From NCBI RefSeq assembly GCF_014635025.1, contig NZ_BMCE01000001.1, positions 1,054,001-1,118,000 of the forward strand: a stretch of 64,000 bases of DNA. Direction: 5' to 3'. Below, one piece after another: positions 17,912 through 27,124 of this stretch. This DNA is from Fictibacillus barbaricus (GTDB taxonomy: Bacteria; Bacillota; Bacilli; Bacillales; Fictibacillaceae). The translations under genes and the position numbers were made by a program. The notes beneath the pieces were generated by a model, which saw only the letters and a list, made by a program, of their open reading frames with translations, was not told where the DNA came from and did no database searches. Positions within the stretch are counted from its first letter, which is position 1. Each line of letters begins with the position of its first letter.

Positions 17912-19297
17912 ATGAGTTTATTTAGGAAAAAACAACTATCAAATGAATATTCTGATAATTCACTCAACAGGGTATTAGGTGCAATGGATCTAACCATGTT
18001 AGGTGTAGGTGCGATTATCGGTACAGGTGTATTCGTACTTACCGGAGTAGCCGCTGCAAAATATGCTGGCCCTGCCTTGATACTATCTTTCATCATTGCT
18101 GGATTAGCCTGTGTATTTGCTGCATTATGTTATTCAGAATTTGCTTCAATGATCCCGCAATCGGGAAGTGCCTACACGTATAGTTATGTGGCATTTGGAG
18201 AAATATTTGCCTGGATCTTAGGGTGGGATCTAGTTCTTGAGTATGGACTTGCCTCATCTGCTGTCGCGAGTGGATGGTCAGGGTATTTTCAAAGCTTGTT
18301 AAACGGTTTTGGAATTCATCTTCCAACAGCCTTAACCAGTGCCTTTGATCCCTCAAAAGGTACTATAATCGATTTACCAGCGGTTATAATCGTTCTATTG
18401 GTTACTTTGTTGCTTTCAAAAGGAGTTAAGGAATCTGCCAAGTTCAATGCGATCATGGTAATTGTTAAGGTGGCAGTTGTCCTTCTTTTTATCGCAGTTG
18501 GGGTTTGGTACGTTGAACCTGTCAACTGGGAACCGTTTATGCCATTCGGCTTTTCAGGCGTTGTAACGGGTGCTGCAGTAGTCGTGTTTGCCTACTTTGG
18601 TTTCGACGCAGTATCAACAGCTGCTGAGGAAGTAAAAAACCCGCAGCGTAATCTTCCGATTGGAATTATTTCTGCTTTGGCGATCTGTACTGTCCTTTAT
18701 ATTGTGGTTTCTCTTATACTCACAGGGATCGTACCGTTCAACATGCTGAACGTTAAGGATCCGGTTGCTTTTGCGTTACAGTTCATTGGTCAGGATTGGG
18801 CAGCTGGGTTTATCTCACTTGGAGCAATTGTAGGAATTACTACAGTTCTTATCGTTATGATGTTTGGTCAAACTCGTTTATTCTTTGCAATGAGCCGAGA
18901 TGGTCTTCTTCCAAAGAAGCTTTCCATGGTACATCCAACATCAAAAGTTCCTTTGCCAAGCACTTGGGTAACGGGAGGATTAGTTGCACTCTTTGCAGGC
19001 TTTGTTCCTTTGGATAGATTAGCAGAATTGACTAGTATCGGTACTTTGTTCGCTTTCGCCACTGTCTCACTTGGAGTCGCGGTACTTCGTAAAACAAGAC
19101 CGGAGTTGAAACGTGGTTTTAAAACTCCGTGGGTACCTTTAATTCCTGCTTTAGCTATCATTTTCTGTGTGTATCTCATGCTTCAGCTTTCTTCTTTCAC
19201 ATGGAAAGGATTTGTTGTGTGGCTTGTACTAGGACTTGTGATCTACATTGCTTATGGCTATAAACATAGTAGATTGAATCCAGTAAAGAGTGAATAA
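17912..19297 (+). CDS. amino-acid permease, APC superfamily (YfnA-like)
   Basis: 461 residues with about twelve membrane segments. The first helix begins 'LTMLGVGAIIGTGVFVLTG', the classic substrate-binding glycine motif of APC transporters; 'FAYFGFDAVSTAAEEVKNPQRNLPIGI' is typical of the cationic amino-acid/YfnA branch. Charged N-terminus 'MSLFRKKQL'. It imports an amino acid with protons; the substrate is not deducible. GGAGG precedes the ATG. It is separated by ~180 bases from the ABC importer, so probably a separate transcript. Confidence 0.88.
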   Translation: MSLFRKKQLSNEYSDNSLNRVLGAMDLTMLGVGAIIGTGVFVLTGVAAAKYAGPALILSFIIAGLACVFAALCYSEFASMIPQSGSAYTYSYVAFGEIFAWILGWDLVLEYGLASSAVASGWSGYFQSLLNGFGIHLPTALTSAFDPSKGTIIDLPAVIIVLLVTLLLSKGVKESAKFNAIMVIVKVAVVLLFIAVGVWYVEPVNWEPFMPFGFSGVVTGAAVVVFAYFGFDAVSTAAEEVKNPQRNLPIGIISALAICTVLYIVVSLILTGIVPFNMLNVKDPVAFALQFIGQDWAAGFISLGAIVGITTVLIVMMFGQTRLFFAMSRDGLLPKKLSMVHPTSKVPLPSTWVTGGLVALFAGFVPLDRLAELTSIGTLFAFATVSLGVAVLRKTRPELKRGFKTPWVPLIPALAIIFCVYLMLQLSSFTWKGFVVWLVLGLVIYIAYGYKHSRLNPVKSE

Positions 19298-19361
19298 TTT
19301 AAGCATTTGAAAATCAAAATATACTAGATCGATTCTGGGATTTAAGAAGATATAGAAAGTG

Positions 19362-19420
19362 TTCTGTATTTTAAAAGGAAATTTTTTCATTCGACATTTT
19401 TATACATCATTCTGTATTTT
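19362..19420 (+). promoter_or_regulatory. repeated TTCTGTATTTT upstream of the amino-acid importer
   Basis: The 11-mer TTCTGTATTTT occurs at 19362-19372 and 19410-19420. The second copy could provide a -10 (TATTTT) 18 bases after a TCGACA -35-like sequence. A regulator site is possible but unproven. Confidence 0.3.
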
Positions 19421-19479
19421 CTAAAAAAATATGGTAACATAATCTTTGGACATCATTTAACAGCCTAGGAGGTAACCAG

Positions 19480-20235
19480 ATGAAAAAAATTAACATTTTT
19501 AGTTTATTATTAATCTTGTCTCTACTTTTAGCAGCCTGCGGTACGAGTGGTGGAAAAGAAGGGGACGTAGTAAAAGTTGGTGTAGATACAACGTATCCTC
19601 CGTTTGAATTTGAAGAAAAAGGTGAACAAAAAGGGATCGATATCGAACTCATTAAAGCGATTGCGAAGGATCAAGGATTTAAAATCGAGATCGAACCGAT
19701 GGATTTTAAAGGAATCATACCAGCTCTACAAACAGGTGAACTTGATGTCGCTATTGCAGGTATGAGTATTACAGATGAAAGAAAAAAAGTGGTGGATTTT
19801 TCAAAACCCTACTTTGATGCAGGGTTAACATTAGTTGTTGCTAAAGACAACGGTACCATTCAATCGCCAGATGACTTAAAAGGGAAAAAGATAGCTGTTA
19901 AAAAAGGGACAACAGGAGCAAAATTTGCACAAGATCTTGCTAAAGAAAATGGTGCAGATGTCGTTCAATTTAATGACAGTCCTTCTATGTTCCAAGAAGT
20001 CTCTAATGGTAATGCTGATGTATTAATTGAAGATTACCCAGTTGTAGCATATGCTATCGCTCAAAAGGACCTTGGATTAAAGATCGTAGGTGACCGTTTG
20101 AATGGTGACCAATACGGTATCGCTGTTCAAAAAGGTGAGAATGAGGAATTATTGAAAAAGATAAACAAAGGTCTTGCTGAACTAAAAAAGAACGGCGAGT
20201 ATGATAAAATCGTAAATAAATATTTAGGGGAATAA
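19480..20235 (+). CDS. polar amino-acid ABC transporter, substrate-binding lipoprotein
   Basis: 251 residues. The signal peptide has lipobox 'LLLAAC', Cys20 lipidated. Family 3 solute-binding signature: 'VGVDTTYPPFEFEEKGEQKGIDIELIKAIAKDQGF', then 'GELDVAIAGMSITDERKKVVDFSKPYF'. Such proteins bind arginine, glutamine, histidine or cystine; the ligand is not decided by the sequence. AGGAGG precedes the start. The permease and ATPase follow, with a terminator-like hairpin between this gene and the permease. Confidence 0.9.
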   Translation: MKKINIFSLLLILSLLLAACGTSGGKEGDVVKVGVDTTYPPFEFEEKGEQKGIDIELIKAIAKDQGFKIEIEPMDFKGIIPALQTGELDVAIAGMSITDERKKVVDFSKPYFDAGLTLVVAKDNGTIQSPDDLKGKKIAVKKGTTGAKFAQDLAKENGADVVQFNDSPSMFQEVSNGNADVLIEDYPVVAYAIAQKDLGLKIVGDRLNGDQYGIAVQKGENEELLKKINKGLAELKKNGEYDKIVNKYLGE

Positions 20236-20255
20236 TTGAATTTTATTATTTTATT

Positions 20256-20287
20256 ACGGCGCGCCTAATAAGCGCGTCGTATTTTTG
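20256..20287 (+). terminator. intercistronic attenuator between binding protein and permease
   Basis: ACGGCGCGC (20256-20264) pairs with GCGCGTCGT (20272-20280), nine pairs with one G-U, loop of seven, then five T. Lying within the operon, it likely lets most transcripts stop after the binding-protein gene. Confidence 0.8.
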
Positions 20288-20302
20288 GAAGGAGAAGATT
20301 AG

Positions 20303-20947
20303 ATGGAAGCTATTGTAACAGCTCTCCCGTATTTGTTAGACGGACTACAAGTCACACTTTATATATTTGTTACAGCACTTATTTTAGGACTAATCATCGG
20401 GTTAATCATGGCGCTATTCCGACTTGCACCCTTAAAAATATTAAATTGGATCGCTAAAATCTATATTGATGCTATTCGGGGAACTCCTATACTAGTCCAA
20501 TTATTCTTTATCTATTTTGGGCTTAATACATTGGATTGGATCTCTCTTGATAAAACAACAGCAGGGATTATTACAGTTGGTCTGAATGCGGGGGCCTATT
20601 TTGCTGAAATCATTCGTGCTGGTATTCAGTCGATTGATAAAGGGCAGACAGAAGCAGCTCGTTCCCTTGGTTTAACAAGTTCGCAGAACATGCGTTACGT
20701 GGTATTGCCACAAGCTTTTAGAAGAATGCTTCCAACGTTTACGAACCAGTCGATCATCAGTTTGAAAGATACCTCTCTTTTATCAATCATTGGGATTGCT
20801 GACCTGACACAACAGGGTGAGGTAGCTACTGCAACTACCTTTGAAGCGTTTAAAATATGGTTTGCAGTTGGGGTAATCTATTTTATTTTAATCTATCTGC
20901 TTTCACTCTTAGCTAACTTCCTTGAAAGGAGATTTGAGTTGCGATGA
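20303..20947 (+). CDS. polar amino-acid ABC transporter, permease
   Basis: 214 residues with about five membrane helices. The HisM/GlnP-type block '[19 protein letters not shown]' and the EAA loop '[27 protein letters not shown]' are diagnostic of the family 3 amino-acid permeases. A GGAAGGAG ribosome site precedes the ATG. The gene overlaps the ATPase gene by four bases. The single permease suggests a homodimeric channel. Confidence 0.92.
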   Translation: MEAIVTALPYLLDGLQVTLYIFVTALILGLIIGLIMALFRLAPLKILNWIAKIYIDAIRGTPILVQLFFIYFGLNTLDWISLDKTTAGIITVGLNAGAYFAEIIRAGIQSIDKGQTEAARSLGLTSSQNMRYVVLPQAFRRMLPTFTNQSIISLKDTSLLSIIGIADLTQQGEVATATTFEAFKIWFAVGVIYFILIYLLSLLANFLERRFELR

Positions 20948-21672
20948 GCATCATTCAAGTTACTAACCTAAAAAAATCGTTCGGTACGCTGGAAGTTCTA
21001 AAAGATATTAACTCTGAGATCAAAGAAAAAGAAGTCGTTTGTGTAATAGGTCCGTCAGGTTCAGGAAAAAGCACCTTCCTTCGCTGTTTGAACAAATTGG
21101 AGGACATCACGAGTGGGCATGTGATAATCGATGGCCATGATATTACAGATCCGAAAGTTAACATCAATAAAGTCCGTCAAGATGTCGGGATGGTTTTTCA
21201 AGGCTTCAACTTGTTTCCTCATATGACGGTACTTGAAAATGTTACGTTAGCACCAACCAAGGTACGTTCAGATAAAAAAGAGTCTGCAAAATCAAAAGCA
21301 CTCGATCTGTTAGAAAAAGTAGGTTTAAAAGAAAAAGCGAACAGCTATCCCGGGGAATTGTCTGGTGGACAAAAGCAACGTGTAGCAATTGCTCGCGCAT
21401 TAGCCATGAGTCCGAAGATCATGCTTTTTGATGAACCGACTTCTGCCCTGGATCCCGAGATGGTTGGAGAAGTTCTCGAAGTTATGAAACAGTTAGCTAA
21501 CGATGGAATGACGATGATCGTGGTCACTCATGAAATGGGGTTTGCCCGTGAAGTTGGCGATCGTGTTATCTTTATGGATGGCGGTTATATTGTCGAAGAA
21601 AACATTCCAAATGAATTATTCGGTAATCCCCAGCATGAACGAACAAAGTTATTCTTAAGTAAAGTACTCTAA
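20944..21672 (+). CDS. polar amino-acid ABC transporter, ATPase
   Basis: 242 residues. Walker [10 protein letters not shown], signature LSGGQKQR, Walker [15 protein letters not shown], switch His in 'VTHEMGFA'. The length, with no C-terminal regulatory domain, matches GlnQ/ArtM-type ATPases. Translational coupling (ATGA) with the permease. A strong terminator follows. Confidence 0.93.
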   Translation: MSIIQVTNLKKSFGTLEVLKDINSEIKEKEVVCVIGPSGSGKSTFLRCLNKLEDITSGHVIIDGHDITDPKVNINKVRQDVGMVFQGFNLFPHMTVLENVTLAPTKVRSDKKESAKSKALDLLEKVGLKEKANSYPGELSGGQKQRVAIARALAMSPKIMLFDEPTSALDPEMVGEVLEVMKQLANDGMTMIVVTHEMGFAREVGDRVIFMDGGYIVEENIPNELFGNPQHERTKLFLSKVL

Positions 21673-21695
21673 TTGTTATCTTTTTTAGATTAACG

Positions 21696-21728
21696 CTGCC
21701 TCAAGAGCTATCTTGCGGCAGTTTTTTT
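21696..21728 (+). terminator. intrinsic terminator of the amino-acid importer operon
   Basis: CTGCCTCAAGA (21696-21706) pairs with TCTTGCGGCAG (21711-21721) with one mismatch, loop GCTA, then seven T. Confidence 0.88.
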
Positions 21729-21921
21729 GTGTTACGAGCTCACGGTGTGAATGTGAAATTATGTAATAAATAAACCCAGTAAGTTCAAGCCTATGAAAAA
21801 CCTCGGAAAAGTGAATGAATCAAGTTCGAGATGGAAGGTTCATTGTATCAATAGCTTAAAATACCGATAAGAAATTTGACCTCCATATGGGAATTTAGCC
21901 GCATGAATGTTTCGTGGTTTT

Positions 21922-21961
21922 AAAGTTCTAAAGTACCTTTTTAAATTTTTAGAACTTTTTG
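21922..21961 (+). terminator. hairpin with T-run upstream of the sda-like gene
   Basis: AAAGTTCTAAA (21922-21932) pairs exactly with TTTAGAACTTT (21948-21958), loop of 15, followed by T. No gene lies between it and the preceding terminator, so it may be a leader attenuator or the end of a small RNA. The rest of 21730-22030 shows nothing recognisable. Confidence 0.4.
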
Positions 21962-22045
21962 TCTTTTCATATCGAATTTTTTCACTTAGAATGAGTACAT
22001 GTTAGATTTATTATCTGACAAAAGCAATTATGAGGAGGAATGCAT

Positions 22046-22180
22046 TTGAACAATATTTTGAGCAACGAACAATTGATCATTAATTATCGTGAAGCTTTAA
22101 AACACGAAAAAAACAGTGAGATTGCAAAAACCCTCAAACAAGAAATTAACCGACGTGGATTAAAACCTGTTATAAATTAA
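22046..22180 (+). CDS. sda: Sda-like sporulation histidine-kinase inhibitor
   Basis: 44 residues: 'MNNILSNEQLIINYREALKH' then 'EKNSEIAKTLKQEINRRGL' and 'KPVIN'. The frame matches the Sda pattern: LS-x-E-x-L-I-x-x-Y-x-x-A in the first helix and E-I-x-R-R-x-L in the second, at the right length (about 46). Sda is a helical hairpin that blocks autophosphorylation of sporulation kinases such as KinA and KinB. GAGGAGG (22032-22038) is seven bases from the TTG at 22046 but only one from an in-frame ATG at 22040, so TTG is chosen. The DnaA boxes known before B. subtilis sda are not visible. Confidence 0.62.
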   Translation: MNNILSNEQLIINYREALKHEKNSEIAKTLKQEINRRGLKPVIN

Positions 22181-22189
22181 AGTTATGGT

Positions 22190-22215
22190 CACCTTCTACC
22201 CCCTAGGAAGGTGGC
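22190..22215 (+). terminator. intrinsic terminator after the sda-like gene
   Basis: CACCTTC and GAAGGTG form a seven-pair stem (about 22190-22213) followed by a T-rich stretch. Confidence 0.55.
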
Positions 22216-22235
22216 TTTCTTATTGTTATCAGAGG

Positions 22236-22269
22236 AATAAAAAAGTCCGTATGAAATGATCATACGGAC
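22236..22269 (-). terminator. intrinsic terminator of the PhoD-like gene
   Basis: GTCCGTATGA (22245-22254) pairs perfectly with TCATACGGAC (22260-22269), loop of five. On the minus strand it is followed by a run of T (22244 down to 22239). Confidence 0.9.
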
Positions 22270-22281
22270 CTTAGTAAAAGT

Positions 22282-24621
22282 CTACTGCTTCATCATGACC
22301 AATGATGCGATTCGCCACCATCCATCCTGGAGTTCACCAGTTATCTCAAGGTCCACTTCTTTTCCGGTATTTCCTCCATCCAAATCGAAATGAATCCATC
22401 TAAACTGTCCAGGTGATAATTCATTGCCTGATTCAGCAAGGAATTTATTATCAGAACGTATGATGGTGTTACCAGATCCATACGAAGCATCACCAGTAAG
22501 AATATACACTTTGTGCACCCCTATGGGAACTGCAAGTCTTAGGATAGTAGGTTCATTACGTGAAAGGGTAAAATCCCTTTGAAGGGGATCCGTTTTTTTT
22601 CTGTCCCGTGAAGAGGGCACTTTTCCAACCCAGCCGTAACCACTAGCAACATCCCAGGTATTCTTAGGTGATAATTTTGTGAAAGAGGGCAGTACTGGGC
22701 TCGTTTCATCGCCTGCATCAAGAGCAAGCGGGAGTCCTTCCCCATATGGTACAGATACAACCTGGATGTTCTCCAATAGGCCGTATACGGCAGTTTTATC
22801 AGCGTTGACTTCAATCTTAAGTATTTCAGCTGCCGGAACGCTAGCGGGAGGAGTTACCATCACTTCAAATGTGGCAGTTTCGGAAGGTTCAAGAACTTTG
22901 GATTCACTTTCACTCTTCCATCCTGCAGGTACAGGGATGTTCACGGTTACTTTGACATGTTTGTTGGCCCCGTTGCTCACAGGAATCGAAACAGGGCTTG
23001 GCTTTCCAGCAAACATTGTATTGGCGGTTGCACCCGACACATTAATTCCTCCGATTTGAATAGCGCCAGGTTTTCCGTTTTGAACAGAAAACGAAGCAAG
23101 TGTACTAGCTGCAGCTTCTGGATTACTAGGCGATGAGACGACTTTGTAATCGCTCTTCCATGAATTATGTGTCACATGACAGCTAATATATCCGCGGTAA
23201 TCACCATTAAAAAATTTAACGTGCGGATTAACAGAAAGAGCTGCCTCAACTTGCTCTTTCCAACCGCATCCAGAGCTGATTGATGTACCGACAAACTCTG
23301 TTGCCAATGTCTCTGATTTAGGATTGTTGAAGTCTTCTTTTAAATCGTTTACCCAGCTTGAGTGCCAGTCTCCGCTAAGGACGACCGGATTGGACGGCCG
23401 ACGTTTTTTTATATAGGTTAATAGACGGTCCCGATCAGCGGAGTAGCCGTCCCATTGGTCATGGTTCACGCTTATCCCCGTACCAGTATCATAGTCGAAT
23501 TGTGCCATGATTGTTTGCTGAGCGAGTACGTTCCATCGAGATCTTGATTGCTCAAGGTTTTTAAGAACCCAGTATCCTTGTTCGGAGCCTAGAAGTGTTC
23601 TAGAGGGATTCGATGCTTCAGGATGAAGTGGAGCCCCTGGAAATCCATCTGCTGGCTGATCATCACGATATTGACGAGTATCCATAACACTGAACTCAGC
23701 CAGATCACCAAATGTAAATTTTCGATAGAGCAACATGTCTGAACCATTTGGTTTAGACCGGCGTCTTAACGGCAGATGCTCGTAAAATGCTTGGAATGCG
23801 GCAGCACGAAGAGCAAGGAAACGCTCACGTTCATTCGATTCTTCTCCGTCATTTTGAGAGACATCGTTCGCCCAGTTATTTTCAATCTCGTGATCATCAA
23901 ACGTTACTATGAAAGGAAACTTTGCATGTGCAGCCTGTAAGTCAGGTGAAGTCTTGTAAAGGGCATGATTAATACGAAAGTCGGCAAGGGTTTCTGTTTC
24001 CCTTTTCTCGTATACGTAATCACCTAGATGGAGAACAAAGTCAATGTCTTCATTAATCATATTTTTATAGGCAGCATAACGTCCGCCGGTCCATGATTGG
24101 CAAGAAGCTATAGCAAAGGAAAGACTTTTTAAGTGGTCACTTGAGTCTGGTGCAGTTTTAGTACGGCCGACAGGACTGATCTCATTACCTGCCTTAAACC
24201 GATAATAGTACTCTTTACCGGCTCTAAGTCCAAAAACTTCTGCATGTACAGAATGCCCGAGTTCAGGTGTAGCTACCTCGGTTCCACTACGGACGATCTT
24301 CGTAAAATCTTCATCTTCTGCCATTTCCCAATGGACGGTAAAGTTTTTCTGTATCATCCCCCCTCGACCATCTTCTGCCAGAGGATTCGGAGCGAGTCGA
24401 GTCCATAATACGACACTATCCGGCAGTGGGTCACCCGATGCAACACCAAGCGAGAAGGGGTAATCGGAAAAAGTTAGTTCTTCATTAGCATCGGCCTGAT
24501 GCATAGATGGGATTGTAAGTCCAAGGGTCGCCACAGCTGCTGTTTTTCCTGTCATTCCAAGAAAACTGCGACGGTCGATCTTTTTTGTATTCATTTCTTT
24601 TAACCATTTTTCATGATCCAT
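22282..24621 (-). CDS. phoD: PhoD-like alkaline phosphatase/phosphodiesterase, Tat-exported, extended C-terminus
   Basis: 779 residues. Tat motif 'KKIDRRSFLGMTG' at about residues 14-26, then a PhoD N-terminal domain ('SLGVASGDPLPDSVVLWTRLAP') and metallophosphatase core ('FAIASCQSWTGGRYAAYKNM', 'DFVLHLGDYVYE', 'VTFDDHEIENNWA', 'VVLSGDWHSSW'). About 250 extra C-terminal residues resemble Ig-like and carbohydrate-binding modules, so it is longer than the ~580-residue B. subtilis PhoD. PhoD is a secreted phosphodiesterase/phosphatase that can attack wall teichoic acid. It follows the EEP-family gene by ~50 bases, same strand. Confidence 0.88.
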   Translation of the reverse strand: MDHEKWLKEMNTKKIDRRSFLGMTGKTAAVATLGLTIPSMHQADANEELTFSDYPFSLGVASGDPLPDSVVLWTRLAPNPLAEDGRGGMIQKNFTVHWEMAEDEDFTKIVRSGTEVATPELGHSVHAEVFGLRAGKEYYYRFKAGNEISPVGRTKTAPDSSDHLKSLSFAIASCQSWTGGRYAAYKNMINEDIDFVLHLGDYVYEKRETETLADFRINHALYKTSPDLQAAHAKFPFIVTFDDHEIENNWANDVSQNDGEESNERERFLALRAAAFQAFYEHLPLRRRSKPNGSDMLLYRKFTFGDLAEFSVMDTRQYRDDQPADGFPGAPLHPEASNPSRTLLGSEQGYWVLKNLEQSRSRWNVLAQQTIMAQFDYDTGTGISVNHDQWDGYSADRDRLLTYIKKRRPSNPVVLSGDWHSSWVNDLKEDFNNPKSETLATEFVGTSISSGCGWKEQVEAALSVNPHVKFFNGDYRGYISCHVTHNSWKSDYKVVSSPSNPEAAASTLASFSVQNGKPGAIQIGGINVSGATANTMFAGKPSPVSIPVSNGANKHVKVTVNIPVPAGWKSESESKVLEPSETATFEVMVTPPASVPAAEILKIEVNADKTAVYGLLENIQVVSVPYGEGLPLALDAGDETSPVLPSFTKLSPKNTWDVASGYGWVGKVPSSRDRKKTDPLQRDFTLSRNEPTILRLAVPIGVHKVYILTGDASYGSGNTIIRSDNKFLAESGNELSPGQFRWIHFDLDGGNTGKEVDLEITGELQDGWWRIASLVMMKQ

Positions 24622-24673
24622 CTTTAGCCACTCCTACATCAAGATTTTGGTGTGAAAATTCTTCTAACTGTGT

Positions 24674-25522
24674 TTAGCGTTCCAGCTCAATTTCCGCAGT
24701 CAATGGAAGATGGTCGGATGCAGGTGTTGAAATCACTTCTGTATCCTCAATCTCAATATCTTCAGATGTAAAAATATAATCGATCCGTTTTGATGGATTC
24801 TCTGCAGGATATGTGTAAGCCTCAGGCGTTTTTGCAAACGCATCGGCATAAGCATCGTACATCGGCTTCATTTCGGTACTTTCTGGTGTCGCGTTCAGGT
24901 CACCCATGAGCACCTTATTACCTTTTTTCTGTTCAGCTATTTCGATCATTTCCTTAATCTGAACCTCTCTCTCAGCAGAAGTCAACGCGAGATGCGTATT
25001 ATAAAAATGCAGGGAAGTCCCTTTAACATTAATGGTAGTTTCCAGCAGCCCTCGCTGTTCGGTATTCCCGATCTTCGTAAGTGGATAATTCTTAAAATCG
25101 GTGATTGGATACTTGCTCAGAACCGCTGTTCCGTACTGTCGGCGGTGTCCTCCTTCCTCCGTTGGTTCCAGGTCTAGGTTAGCTGCATATGTATAGTACA
25201 TCCCAAGATGTCTTGCCAGCTCTTTTGCCTGATCTTGAAAGTCACTGCGTTCAGACCAGTGGTTATCGACCTCTTGCAGTCCAACAATATCTGTATCAGC
25301 ATCTTTAATGATTCGTGCGATTCGTTTTAGATTCAACTCACCGTCAATTCCTTCAGCATGATGGATATTATATGACATCACCTTAACCTCTACTTCGCGT
25401 TCATGATCTGTCTCATCATCCTCTGCAAAAGTGGTGGTTCCAAAACCATTCAGAGCCATCACCATTAGTCCGGCGTTCAAGATCTGGATTGCCTTCCTTC
25501 TTTTCAACTTAAACAATTCCAT
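24674..25522 (-). CDS. secreted endonuclease/exonuclease/phosphatase-family enzyme
   Basis: About 282 residues from the ATG at 25522; the frame opens further to a TTG at 25558, so the start is uncertain. A basic N-terminus plus hydrophobic segment ending 'TTTFA' forms a signal peptide. Family motifs: 'VMSYNIHHAEG' (Asn), 'DIVGLQEVDNHW' (metal Glu), 'FYNTHLAL', 'VLMGDLNATPES' (Asp/Asn) and 'ASDHLPLTAEIEL' (Asp-His). Such enzymes cut phosphodiesters in nucleic acids, lipids or inositol phosphates. Position just upstream of PhoD suggests one transcript for extracellular phosphate release. Confidence 0.87.
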   Translation of the reverse strand: MELFKLKRRKAIQILNAGLMVMALNGFGTTTFAEDDETDHEREVEVKVMSYNIHHAEGIDGELNLKRIARIIKDADTDIVGLQEVDNHWSERSDFQDQAKELARHLGMYYTYAANLDLEPTEEGGHRRQYGTAVLSKYPITDFKNYPLTKIGNTEQRGLLETTINVKGTSLHFYNTHLALTSAEREVQIKEMIEIAEQKKGNKVLMGDLNATPESTEMKPMYDAYADAFAKTPEAYTYPAENPSKRIDYIFTSEDIEIEDTEVISTPASDHLPLTAEIELER

Positions 25523-25558
25523 ACAATCACTCATTTCCTCTGTTTTTTTTTGACACAA

Positions 25559-25873
25559 TCAGAGGATATCAAGACGATGTAGAGCTTCCATTGTTATTAT
25601 GTAAAAAATAATATGGGTTCTGTTACTTTTGTAAAGGCGGGTACAGAGTTCCTAATATTGAAATGAAACATTTATTTATTCCCGCGCAAAATTAATATGA
25701 ACAACTTCTTCTCTATTCAATTGTTACTAAAGTCTCTTATATAACCTCTCTATTAAAAAAGAGGATTTTTTTCATTTTATTTTGAATTATTTCTAAATGG
25801 GAGTTCGTGTAAAAATCGTAGTTTGTATCATAGTGGTAAAAAATGAAACAATTCCAGATGGATGGTGAGTTGA
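25559..25873. other. divergent intergenic region, EEP gene and sensor kinase
   Basis: Holds the promoters of both flanking genes. A weak hairpin CCTCT/AGAGG near 25745-25764 followed by seven T points toward the kinase gene and could be an attenuator. I searched for PHO-box hexamers at 11-base spacing and found none. Confidence 0.4.
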
Positions 25874-27124
25874 TTGGAAATAACCAAGCATATGTTCTTC
25901 AATCTTTCTTTAATCATGGTCATTATATTTGTTTGTCTAATTTGGTCCTTAAAAAGAAATGGTACACCGATCTCAAAACGAGCAGCTGTTGTTTGTGGAG
26001 TTGTATCGATATGGTTATGTATTTCCTTTGCATATGAGCAGACTGACGTTACTCGATTCGACTTACGAGCAGTTCCTGTAGTAATCGGTGGGTTATATAT
26101 GGGGATCGGTCCCATACTTTCATTATCTACGATCATTATCCGTGCATTGTATGGTTTGGACTCTGGTTTTTTTACTAGCATTATATTATATGGCCCTCTA
26201 AGTTTCATATTGTGGCGTACATATCCATGGTTCTGGAAGCAGGGGTCGAAGATGCGAATTGTTATAGCAGTAGGACTCATCTTTATTATAAGTGTATTAA
26301 CTGTTACAGATATGGCCTTTGAAAACCTTTCGATTGATCGGTTTGATGCTTTTTTTGCCTACCTAATTGTCCCCCCTTTAGGTATAGGGATTATTTCATA
26401 CTTGATCGAATTGTTCCGAACATATATTCAAATGCGCCAACAATTATTTCGAACAGAGAAGCAAAATGCAGTTGAGCAGATGGGAGCTGCCATCTCTCAT
26501 GAGATCCGCAACCCACTGACCGTATCAAAAGGATTCGTTCAGCTGCTCGAAGAGGATGAGATTCCTGCTGTTAAAAGAAAGGAGTACCTCGCCTTGATAA
26601 AAGAGGGACTTGATTCGGCTGAGAAAGTCATACAAGATTACCTGACATTTTCAAAACCAACCATCGAAAGTATGGAAGAGCTGGATGTTAAATTAGAACT
26701 CGAACAAATTATTAATATCTTGTTACCAACGGCTAATCAAAATTCGGTACATTTCTCAACCCAGTTCTCTTCAAGATCCATCATTAAAGGTGACCGGCAG
26801 AAGTTTAGACAGTGTATGTTAAATATCATAAAAAACGGTATCGAATCAATGCCGCAAGGAGGATCTCTATCCATTGTTCTGCTAAAAGAAAGAAATCATA
26901 TAAGTATCGAGATAAAAGATACAGGTACAGGTATGACAAAGAATCAACTAAACAGGTTAGGTGAACCCTACTATTCTACAAAGGGCTCCAATGGAACTGG
27001 TCTTGGCACTATGGTAGCATTCAGTATCATCCGAGCTTTGGGAGGAACGGTGGAAGTTAAGAGCGATATCGGGAGGGGTACTATTTTCCTAATTAAGTTT
27101 CCCAAGGTTCATTTAGAGCATTAA
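25874..27124 (+). CDS. KinB-like sporulation sensor histidine kinase
   Basis: 416 residues. The N-terminal ~190 contain about six membrane helices of the 5TMR-LYT type ('VVIGGLYMGIGPILSLSTIIIRALYG'). The H-box is 'MGAAISHEIRNPLTVSKGFVQLLEE', very typical of the KinA-E/KinB phosphorelay kinases. N-box 'LNIIKNGIESMPQGG', G1 'IKDTGTGM' and G2 'GTGLG' complete the ATPase. It has no adjacent response regulator, as expected for a phosphorelay kinase feeding Spo0F. The start is a TTG with a mediocre ribosome site. The sda-like gene nearby encodes a potential inhibitor of this kinase class. Confidence 0.8.
   Translation: MEITKHMFFNLSLIMVIIFVCLIWSLKRNGTPISKRAAVVCGVVSIWLCISFAYEQTDVTRFDLRAVPVVIGGLYMGIGPILSLSTIIIRALYGLDSGFFTSIILYGPLSFILWRTYPWFWKQGSKMRIVIAVGLIFIISVLTVTDMAFENLSIDRFDAFFAYLIVPPLGIGIISYLIELFRTYIQMRQQLFRTEKQNAVEQMGAAISHEIRNPLTVSKGFVQLLEEDEIPAVKRKEYLALIKEGLDSAEKVIQDYLTFSKPTIESMEELDVKLELEQIINILLPTANQNSVHFSTQFSSRSIIKGDRQKFRQCMLNIIKNGIESMPQGGSLSIVLLKERNHISIEIKDTGTGMTKNQLNRLGEPYYSTKGSNGTGLGTMVAFSIIRALGGTVEVKSDIGRGTIFLIKFPKVHLEH

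Noticed and set aside
25523-25873. PHO box before the EEP/PhoD genes
   Set aside because: Two TTTACA sequences occur but are 31 bases apart and lack in-phase neighbours.
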